Assembly: GCA_965199945.1 (NCBI GenBank)
Contig: OZ241354.1
Location: 1,798,001 to 1,862,000, forward strand
Direction: 5' to 3'
DNA from: VXYL01 sp965199945
GTDB lineage: Bacteria; Pseudomonadota; Gammaproteobacteria; Pseudomonadales; Azotimanducaceae
Length of the DNA: 64,000 nt
The notes beneath the pieces are model-generated. The model had not been told where the DNA came from. It saw only the letters and a list, made by a program, of their open reading frames with translations, and made no database searches. The position numbers and the translations under genes were made by a program. Of the stretch, positions 34,901 to 40,269 are shown piece after piece (within the stretch, counting starts at the first letter, position 1; every line of letters begins with the position of its first letter).

Positions 34901-35440
34901 GCTTGCGTGGCGGCCGGGGGCTGCGCCGGCTACAGCCCGGACGACGCGGGGTGGGGGCGGGACGATCGCGCCGTCATCTACGTGAGCTGGAACGAAGCAC
35001 AGTTGTACGTCGATTGGCTGTCGCGCAGTTCCGGGCAGCCCTACCGCTTGCTCACGGAATCCGAGTGGGAGTACGCGGCCCGGGCAGGCACGACGACGCC
35101 TTACCACACAGGGGAAACGATCACGCCGCAGCAGGCGAACTTCGATGGCGGATCGGAGCCCTATCGGAGACAGACCAGACCGGTCGGGTCCTTCGCGCCC
35201 AACGGCTTCGGCCTCTACGACATGCACGGCAACGTAGCGGAGTGGGTTCAAGACTGTCATGACGACTATGCGGCGGCACCGAGTGACGGAAGCGCTGTCG
35301 AGAGAGCCGGCTGCCGCCGCGTTTTGCGCGGCGGTTCGTGGAGCAGCAGTCCAGAGTACCTCCGCGCAGCGAACCGGGGCGGTAGCTCCACCGATAAACG
35401 GTACTACGGCAGCGGGTTCCGTGTGGCCCGGACACTCTGA
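31991..35440 (+). CDS. Exported protein with three SUMF1/FGE-sulfatase domains separated by two Ig-like linkers
   Basis: The 1149-residue form starting at the ATG at 31991 gives a clean signal peptide (CALGLALLVGALAVGHAAHA). Domains 1, 2 and 3 begin near residues 37, 527 and 913, each opening with TFRDC.ECP.MV.(I/V)PAG and ending with (G)FRVART. Two linkers near 418-525 and 798-912 (DRAATVGRDETIDLAKAF, TATVTVTARDPDGN) look like Ig/cadherin-type strands. The SUMF1 fold is shared by formylglycine-generating enzymes and the variable proteins of diversity-generating retroelements. The catalytic cysteines of true FGE are missing here (RGGSWFFEP, RGGSWSSSP), so this is probably a binding protein. 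Domains 2 and 3 are near-duplicates. Domain 1 carries an extra helical insert at about 32700-32930. The longer upstream starts are not supported by a ribosome-binding site. Confidence 0.8.
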   Translation: MAAKAVDGSRSRPPRCALGLALLVGALAVGHAAHAADTFRDCSECPEMVVVPAGSYQMGSPASELARHENEGPVHEVTIAAPFALGRHEVTVREFGRFVDETGYSAGESCRVWEKDSVAACEGAIEDLLNECEGDVDDYEIPTAVLAGRHWRNPGFRQDGSHPVTCVSWDDAQAYAAWLARVTGERYRLPSESEWEYAARAGNQAARYWEDLEREGPHPPAESSNWCSNVNGADRALAESTFFKDLVFAASEQLARDSLKLQALIAAHKALRRGDVVDAEVRYAFRVARRELDREIVPIMARMERTGLMLPCSDGAAHTAPVTGHGFSANGWGLKHMLGNVSEWTEDCWNEGYTGAPADGSARTEDDTALLSGECDKRVHRGSTWATGPRHIRSAARSGLAPGDRFSTTGFRVARTIMVATGMAPSLGATLTDRAATVGRDETIDLAKAFVDDQTLVYEARSSNADEARASVDGDVLTLTPVAEGTATVTVTARDPDGNTATQTFAMTIAESDGTDTSGAGDSGDTFRDCAECPLMVPIPAGAFTMGAPESEPDGELVIATSPGAFGRSSESERESASDERPQRTVSIPAFAAGAHEVTFAEWGACVAAGGCAGYSPDDEGWGRDDCWWGSSCAAVVNRPVINVSWDDVQLYVDWLSRNTGQRYRLLTESEWEYAARAGTTTPFHTGYAITTQQANFNGRLDYPSGQRNESGLFRGQTIPVGSFAPNGFGLYDMHGNASEWVQDCHGDYAAAPSDGSAVERDGCRRVLRGGSWFFEPGGLRAAARGWSNSGYRRSFNGFRVARTSMVTTGAAPTIGATLSDRGAARGQDETIDLAKAFADDQTLAYEARASNADVARTSVDGDMLTLAPLAEGMATVTVTARDPDGNSATQTFAVTVAGSDGTDVGGVSVADTFRDCGECPLMVPIPAGTFTMGAPESERGSGKQERPQRTVSIRAFAAGAHEVTFAEWDACVAAGGCAGYSPDDAGWGRDDRAVIYVSWNEAQLYVDWLSRSSGQPYRLLTESEWEYAARAGTTTPYHTGETITPQQANFDGGSEPYRRQTRPVGSFAPNGFGLYDMHGNVAEWVQDCHDDYAAAPSDGSAVERAGCRRVLRGGSWSSSPEYLRAANRGGSSTDKRYYGSGFRVARTL
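34310..34381 (+). other. Candidate hypervariable segment of SUMF1 domain 2
   Basis: This 72-base block lies between RVLRGGSW and GFRVART. It differs from the equal-length block 35342-35413 at 33 of 72 bases, while the flanks are nearly identical. The residues that differ are those typically varied in DGR-target C-type-lectin folds. No template repeat was found. Confidence 0.35.
35342..35413 (+). other. Candidate hypervariable segment of SUMF1 domain 3, at the gene end
   Basis: This block sits just before the last codons of the gene, the position used by DGR variable regions. Many codons are of the NNC/NNT type that adenine mutagenesis of AAC/AAT would give (AGC, AGC, AGT, TAC, AAC, GGC, GGT, AGC). 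A few codons (GAG, AAA) do not fit strictly, and drift is also present. Confidence 0.35.
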
Positions 35441-35558
35441 TTGTGCATCTTCACCTCTTTACGTCGCGCTCCCGGGGCAAGCTCTTTTGGCTGATCTTCG
35501 AGGTAGCCAACGTTGAGTCTTGATCTTCCAAGGTCTTTCGTTTCGCACAGGAGGGAGC

Positions 35559-35666
35559 ATGGGGAAAGTGTTGGGTTGGCTGGTGGTCATCGCCTTGTGC
35601 TACTTCGTCGGGATACCTCTCTTGAAGTTCTTTTTCTGGTTGTTGTTGCAACTGGTGTTTGGCTGA
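35559..35666 (+). CDS. Small hydrophobic membrane protein, 35 residues
   Basis: A strong AGGAGGG ribosome-binding site lies 4 bases before the ATG at 35559. The peptide starts MGKVLGWLVVIALCYFVGIP and continues with LLKFFFWLLLQLVFG, so nearly all of it is transmembrane. Tiny membrane proteins with such a strong start are plausible toxins or membrane-stress peptides, but nothing here proves that. It lies between the SUMF1 gene and the low-GC ORF. Confidence 0.5.
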   Translation: MGKVLGWLVVIALCYFVGIPLLKFFFWLLLQLVFG

Positions 35667-35730
35667 ACAAGCCAGTCCAAATGGACGCCGACAGCGAAGA
35701 AAGAAAGGCGAGTGGCGTGAGGAGCGGCGC

Positions 35731-35757
35731 AAAGGAGGGGCGCGTGTCTGACCAGCA
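35731..35757 (+). repeat. Reused start-site module, copy 2
   Basis: AAAGGAG followed by a GTG and codons for MSDQQ. It matches 29944-29970 at 24 of 27 bases. Here it drives only a 13-codon peptide (MSDQQPTPTNQGT, 35744-35785), so the start module seems to have been separated from its original gene. Confidence 0.6.
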
Positions 35758-35798
35758 ACCAACACCAACTAACCAAGGGACGTGAACAAGGAGTCATT

Positions 35799-36269
35799 AT
35801 GTCAAACAAGAAGTGGGAGCAAAAACTCGTTGATGAGTTCGTCGAAAAGCTGGAGGAGAATTGCAGTGACGTAATCATGTGTAACAAAAAATGTCGTTCG
35901 CAGACTTTCGCGGATGTAGAGTTTACGTTTCCCGATGGGCAGCGTTGGGCCATAGAAGCAAAAAGTCACTGTTCGGGGGATGCTTTCAATACGAGACACA
36001 AAATTTTCGGGAACTTACTGAAAGAGACTGGGCGAAAAAATAGGGATAACTGTATGATGGGCATACTGATACCGGAAGATGGTGTCTGTTTTTATCAAGC
36101 GGGTTTTAAGGAGATAGCGAGAGAAGAATACATCGGTTTTGGACTATTGATCCCCGTTGATTGGGTTTTCACTTACGATGATCGTGGCGTAAAATATACA
36201 TCTTGGACGTCGTTCTACGACAATGGATTTGAGAATTGTCACCGAGGATTTCCACCTGGGACTGCATAG
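35799..36269 (+). CDS. Low-GC ORF with a PD-(D/E)XK-like nuclease core
   Basis: This 156-residue protein has an AAGGAG ribosome-binding site 6 bases upstream of its ATG. The codons are AT-rich (roughly 45% GC by eye) against about two thirds GC elsewhere, so it was probably acquired. The core FADVEFTFPDGQRWAIEAKS has D39 and the pair E53-x-K55, a PD-(D/E)XK arrangement seen in restriction-type nucleases. The rest shows alternating hydrophobic strands and helices without signal or membrane segments, and is Cys-rich (CNKKC). No partner methylase or helicase is adjacent. Nuclease function is inference from the motif. Confidence 0.55.
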   Translation: MSNKKWEQKLVDEFVEKLEENCSDVIMCNKKCRSQTFADVEFTFPDGQRWAIEAKSHCSGDAFNTRHKIFGNLLKETGRKNRDNCMMGILIPEDGVCFYQAGFKEIAREEYIGFGLLIPVDWVFTYDDRGVKYTSWTSFYDNGFENCHRGFPPGTA

Positions 36270-36742
36270 AAGCAGGAGCCTGTCCATCCTCAGGCGCGGT
36301 ACGCGGTAGCCGTCCAATACGGATTGCGCTACAGCCCACGGCGGTCTCGCGCTCGCGAGCCATCGCTTGAGGTGACGAAGAAGGAGGACGAGGGATGCGG
36401 CGAGTTGCGTCGCAGGTCTTCCGTTGGGCGGAAACGCCGTCCCCACGCACTAGCTGCGTTCACATGTATCAGCCCGCACACAGGCGCTGCGGTTCTGCAC
36501 GCTGGGCGACAAGATAACGCTCGACGGGTGTTCACGAACAGGCGCACGGGAGTCGGTCCGTGACGGGCGGCGGCCGGTGGCAATGGCGGGGGCTCGTCAG
36601 GCTCGACGGCGCGGCGCGGAAGAGCGCGAAGGATGCCGTCCCAGAGGGGGCTGGCCGGTCCGTGACGTCGTGAACCGGGCTGCCACTGCTGCAAGCCGTA
36701 GTGTTACGCTTGGCGCCAAGTGCCAGGGCCAGCGAGGCCGGC
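36270..36742. other. Gene-free stretch
   Basis: I found no credible ORF on either strand. Composition returns from AT-rich to GC-rich. The short sequence GGTCCGTGACG occurs twice (near 36555 and 36657) without other features. It may hold the promoter of the ParA gene. Confidence 0.5.
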
Positions 36743-37795
36743 GTGGCGACATACGCGATCTGGAACAACAAAGGAGGGGTTGGGAAGAGCTACCTGACGT
36801 TCCAGCTTGCCTGCGAATACGCCCGCTCGCATCCGTGCGAGACGGTCTTGGCGGTCGATCTCTGCCCACAGGCCAACTCGTCCGGGATGCTGCTTGGCGG
36901 CATCGAAGCCGGCGAGAGCGCGCTCGAGAAGCTGGCCGGCAACTCGCGCCCCAAGACCATCTCCGGCTATGTCGAAGATCGGATCACCAGCCCCTACGTC
37001 AACACCAACACCGGCTCGTCGTACGTCGTGCGCGTCGCCGACTTCAATCCACAAGCCCCGCCCAACCTCAGCCTGGTGGTCGGCGATGAACAGCTGGAGG
37101 TGCAGGCATCGCGAGTGCTGGCTGCCACCACGCCCGGGCCGCAGGATGCGTGGCGCATCGTGCATACGTGGATCAGCGACCTGATCGCGGACGTTCGGCG
37201 CCAGTGCAACTCCGCCTCGACTGTGTTCCTCGACTGCAATCCCAGCTTCGGCATCTACACCGAGCTGGCGCTGTCGGCGGCCGACAGGCTCATCATCCCA
37301 TTCTCCGCGGACGGGTCGTCCCGGCGCGCCGTGCGGAGCGTCTTGGCGCTTGTGTACGGGGTCACCCGCCGGCCAGGAACGCAGCAGTCCGAGTACTTTC
37401 TGCGCTCGGAGCAATACCGGCTGCCGTTGCCGAAGATCTACTGCTACGTCGGGAATCGACTGACGCAGTACCTCAAGTCGGCAAAGGCGTTCAAGGCCAT
37501 CGTCGGGGCGATCGGCGACGAAATCTGGGCCGTTTGGAGAGACAACCCGAACCTGTTCTACATTCACCCAGAAGGAGCACCGCCGCCCAGAAGCCGCAAG
37601 GACTTCGAGCGCATGTTCCAGGCCGAAGTGCCCGATGCGAATACCGCGTCCGTGGTTTCCAGTTCCCTCGGCATTCCGGTGGTCAAACTATCGGCAGGAT
37701 TCCGGCACGTCGCGGGGAAGGACGTCATGGTCAACCAGAGCCAGTTGGATCGGCAACAGCCTGGCATCAGGGAACTCGCGGAAATCGTCGCCTAG
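36743..37795 (+). CDS. ParA-family ATPase, orphan
   Basis: The 350-residue protein starts at a GTG at 36743 with ATYAIWNNKGGVGKSYLTFQ, the ParA/MinD-type deviant Walker A (KGGVGKS). Further landmarks are VLAVDLCPQANSSGML (Walker A') and VFLDCNPSFGIYTELAL (Walker B-like). It is longer than minimal ParA proteins. The extra C-terminal part includes DKS-free helical segments and a VVKLSAGFRHVAGKDVMVNQ stretch. No ParB or parS is adjacent, so classical plasmid partition is not indicated. Such stand-alone ATPases occur in integrative elements and position cellular cargo. It lies at the right edge of the island. Confidence 0.8.
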   Translation: MATYAIWNNKGGVGKSYLTFQLACEYARSHPCETVLAVDLCPQANSSGMLLGGIEAGESALEKLAGNSRPKTISGYVEDRITSPYVNTNTGSSYVVRVADFNPQAPPNLSLVVGDEQLEVQASRVLAATTPGPQDAWRIVHTWISDLIADVRRQCNSASTVFLDCNPSFGIYTELALSAADRLIIPFSADGSSRRAVRSVLALVYGVTRRPGTQQSEYFLRSEQYRLPLPKIYCYVGNRLTQYLKSAKAFKAIVGAIGDEIWAVWRDNPNLFYIHPEGAPPPRSRKDFERMFQAEVPDANTASVVSSSLGIPVVKLSAGFRHVAGKDVMVNQSQLDRQQPGIRELAEIVA

Positions 37796-37820
37796 GCTTG
37801 TGCTTGTTCAAGGGCAGTCG

Positions 37821-38798
37821 GTGCCACACTCGCAGCCGTTCCGCGTTCTGGTCGCCGGCACGCTCGCCATCGACACTGTCTGCGACTATCCGGGCGACTT
37901 CGCCGCGCTGCCGCGGCAACCTGGGCTCAATCTTTCGGTGCAGCTAAACGGCATGGCGCGGCGCTTTGGCGGGTGCGCGATGAACATCGCCTATACGCTC
38001 AAGGCGCTCGGCTGCGAGCCGGCGCCGTTCGTCTTCGTCGGGCGCGACTTCGATGCCGACTACGCGGCACACCTGCAACGGCTGGGCATGGACACGAGCG
38101 GCGTGAACGTCGCGGATGCGCCCTACTCTTCGCACTGCTTCATCTTCACGGACCGGCATCAGAACCAGTTCACGGGCTTCTTCGGCGGCCCGGCGACCGT
38201 TCCCGACTTCGCGCCGCGCCTCAAGCGCTTCGCCATCGCTGGCGGGTTCGCAAGCGCCATCCTTGCGCCCGATCTGCCGGCCAACATGATCGCTGCGGCC
38301 AAGACGATGCGCGAACTCGGCATTCCGTTTCTTGCCGATCCGGGGCAGAACATCACCGATTTTCAGGCGACGGACGTCGTTGCCCTCGCGCGCCTTTCCG
38401 AGACGTTGATCGTCAACGAGTTCGAGCACGCGACGCTGCGCCGGCTCGCTGGCGACGACGCGCTTGCGCATCTCGACCCGCTGATTGTGACTCTCGGCAA
38501 ACGCGGCGCCCGCTGGCGTTCCAAGACCGAAGGCGACGGCGAGCAGGGCGCGGTCGCCGCCAGCGTGGTGGACCCTACCGGCTGCGGCGACGCTTTCCGC
38601 GCCGGGCTGACGTTCGCGCGGCTGCGCGGCGCTTCCCTGGCCGATGGCGTGCGGGCCGGGGGCGTAACGGCTTCCATCGCGCTCTCCAGCGCCGGAACAC
38701 AGGAACATCGCTGCGACGACTTCGCCGAGCGCTACCGCGCGGCCTGGAACGATTCGCCGTGCTGGCTCGACGCCGCACGGAGCGAGAACTGCCCATGA
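37821..38798 (+). CDS. PfkB-family kinase, adenosine-kinase-like
   Basis: This 325-residue kinase shows the ribokinase/PfkB fold. FGGCAMNIAYTLKALGCEP is the first family signature, FVGRDF and SHCFIFTD follow, and the C-terminal DPTGCGDAFRAGLTFAR contains the catalytic Asp and the anion hole (GCGDAF). The N terminus and the NQFTGFFGGPA phrase are nearer to bacterial adenosine/nucleoside kinases than to fructokinases. The GTG at 37821 is preferred, because AAGGG lies 7 bases upstream; a second GTG at 37800 is in frame. The gene overlaps its phosphotransferase neighbour by 4 bases (ATGA). It probably phosphorylates a nucleoside or sugar with ATP. Confidence 0.75.
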   Translation: MPHSQPFRVLVAGTLAIDTVCDYPGDFAALPRQPGLNLSVQLNGMARRFGGCAMNIAYTLKALGCEPAPFVFVGRDFDADYAAHLQRLGMDTSGVNVADAPYSSHCFIFTDRHQNQFTGFFGGPATVPDFAPRLKRFAIAGGFASAILAPDLPANMIAAAKTMRELGIPFLADPGQNITDFQATDVVALARLSETLIVNEFEHATLRRLAGDDALAHLDPLIVTLGKRGARWRSKTEGDGEQGAVAASVVDPTGCGDAFRAGLTFARLRGASLADGVRAGGVTASIALSSAGTQEHRCDDFAERYRAAWNDSPCWLDAARSENCP

Positions 38799-39448
38799 GC
38801 GCTGGCAGGGTCATCCTGCTCAACGGCAGTTCCAGCGCCGGCAAGACGACGCTCGCGCTCGCCGTGCAGCGCTTGAGCGCGGCGCCGATGCACTACGTCT
38901 CGCTGGACCAGTTCCGCGACGGCATGTGCGGCCGGTTTCGCGGCATGAACTCGAAGCCGTCCGAGCCCGGGGCGCGGGGTCTCAACGTCGTGCCAGCGCC
39001 CGGACACGCGACCGAGCTGCGGTTCGGCGACGTGGGCCGCCTCACCTTGCGCGGGATGCGCCGTTCAATCGCCGCCATTGCCACGGTCGGCTTGGATGTC
39101 GTGGTCGACGACTTGCTGCTGGAACCGTCCTTTCTCGACGACTATCTCGACGTCCTCGATGGATTCGCGGTGACCTTCGTGGGCGTTCGCTGCGCCCTCC
39201 ACGTCGTCAACGAGCGCGAACGCGCTCGGCCAGACCGGTTCCCCGGCACGGCCGAGGCGCACCACCAGCGCGTTCACGCCGGCTGCCGCTACGATGTGCA
39301 GGTGGATACGTCCGCGCATACGCCACGGCGTTGCGCCGAGATGGTGCTGGCGACGGCCGATGCCGCGGCGACGCCCACGGCTTTCGAGCGGATGCGGCGG
39401 CAACGCGCCGCGCCACAGGCGACCGGCGAACAGGAGCCCGGACAATGA
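38795..39448 (+). CDS. Chloramphenicol-phosphotransferase-like P-loop kinase
   Basis: This 217-residue protein has an N-terminal P-loop VILLNGSSSAGKTTLALAVQ and HYVSLDQFRDGM, the CPT-family layout (GSSSAGKS/T followed by the Asp substrate-site helix). It continues with DVVVDDLLLEP and VTFVGVRCALHVVNERER. CPT enzymes phosphorylate small hydroxyl-bearing molecules such as chloramphenicol; homologues outside resistance settings have unknown substrates. It overlaps both neighbours by ATGA, making one three-gene translational unit. The likely substrate is a nucleoside-like or NAD-derived small molecule, but that is inferred from its partners only. Confidence 0.75.
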   Translation: MSAGRVILLNGSSSAGKTTLALAVQRLSAAPMHYVSLDQFRDGMCGRFRGMNSKPSEPGARGLNVVPAPGHATELRFGDVGRLTLRGMRRSIAAIATVGLDVVVDDLLLEPSFLDDYLDVLDGFAVTFVGVRCALHVVNERERARPDRFPGTAEAHHQRVHAGCRYDVQVDTSAHTPRRCAEMVLATADAAATPTAFERMRRQRAAPQATGEQEPGQ

Positions 39449-40206
39449 GTACGACCAATGCCAACGTCGATGTCTTGCGGGCCATGATCGATGCTGCGCG
39501 GCGGATCGTGTTCTTCACCGGTGCCGGCATCAGCACCGAGTCCGGCATTCCCGACTACCGCAGCCCAGGCACCGGCTTGTGGAACAAGATCAAGCCCATT
39601 GAGTTCCAGGACTTCGTGGCCTCCGACGACGTGCGCCAGGAGTCCTGGCGGCGGCGCTTCGCCTCCGGCGCCGAGTGGGAGGACGCCAAGCCCAACCGCG
39701 GCCATCGGGCGCTCGCCAAGCTGATTGCCGACGGCAAGGCCACCGCCATCATTACCCAGAACGTCGACAACCTGCACCAGGAATCCGGCGTCGCCGAGGA
39801 GCGCCTGATCGAGCTACACGGCAACACCCGCTACGCCAAATGCCTCTCCTGCGAGACGCGCTACGAGCTCGGCGACCTCAAGCGGCAGTTCGAGAGCCTG
39901 GGCCGCGTCGAGCCTTGCGGCAAGTGCGGCGGCATCGTCAAGACGGCGACGATCTCCTTCGGCCAGCCCATGCCCGTGGAAGCGATGGAGCGCGCCCAGG
40001 CGGCGACCAACGACTGCGATCTGTTCGTGGTCGTCGGCTCGTCGCTCGTGGTCTACCCCGCCGCCGGCTTCCCGGAGTACGCGAAGCGCCTCGGCGCCAA
40101 GCTGGCGATCGTCAACCGCGAGCCGACGCCCTTGGACGGCATCGCCGACCTCGTGCTGCATGAAGAGATCGGCCCTGCGCTGGGCTACGCGGTCGGCGTG
40201 AACTGA
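39445..40206 (+). CDS. SIR2-family NAD-dependent protein deacylase
   Basis: The 253-residue protein has the full sirtuin set: FFTGAGISTESGIPDYR (NAD pocket), TQNVDNLHQ with ELHGN carrying the catalytic His, a zinc knuckle built by two pairs (CLSC and CGKC), and VVVGSSLVVYPAAGFP. The FGQPMP motif corresponds to the flexible FGE loop. Sirtuins remove acyl groups from lysines while splitting NAD+. It is last in the kinase-phosphotransferase-sirtuin operon, starting within the previous stop. Plain metabolic control is the simplest view. Some SIR2 domains act as NADases in phage defence, but the deacylase-type zinc site argues against that here. Confidence 0.88.
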   Translation: MSTTNANVDVLRAMIDAARRIVFFTGAGISTESGIPDYRSPGTGLWNKIKPIEFQDFVASDDVRQESWRRRFASGAEWEDAKPNRGHRALAKLIADGKATAIITQNVDNLHQESGVAEERLIELHGNTRYAKCLSCETRYELGDLKRQFESLGRVEPCGKCGGIVKTATISFGQPMPVEAMERAQAATNDCDLFVVVGSSLVVYPAAGFPEYAKRLGAKLAIVNREPTPLDGIADLVLHEEIGPALGYAVGVN

Positions 40207-40219
40207 GAAGTCCCACGGG

Positions 40220-40232
40220 CAGGCGACGCCTG
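40220..40232. terminator. Short hairpin between converging genes
   Basis: An inverted repeat CAGGC-GAC-GCCTG lies between the sirtuin and TonB-receptor gene ends. The stem is only 5 bp and there is no T-run, so termination is only possible. Confidence 0.2.
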
Positions 40233-40269
40233 TTCAGGCACTCGCCGCGCTTCGCCGCGAGCTCCGTTT

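Larger units (their letters stand above)
33241..35440 (+). repeat. Two long direct repeats encoding linker plus SUMF1 domain
   Basis: The segments from about 33241 and about 34405 each encode an Ig-like linker and a SUMF1 domain. They share long identical stretches, for example the GCRRVLRGGSW block before 34310 and before 35342. They are therefore recent tandem copies. The differences are clustered rather than evenly spread (see the variable segments). Confidence 0.8.

Noticed and set aside
31991..35440. Active formylglycine-generating enzyme
   Set aside because: The catalytic Cys pair of true FGE is missing in all three SUMF1 domains.
29512..37795. Presence of a DGR reverse transcriptase or template repeat inside the window
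   Set aside because: No YxDD-type reverse-transcriptase ORF and no second A-rich copy of the SUMF1 end was seen on either strand.
39445..40206. Sir2 as part of a phage-defence system
   Set aside because: It has a full zinc site and deacylase motifs and sits with metabolic kinases; no defence partner such as an Argonaute or HerA gene is adjacent.
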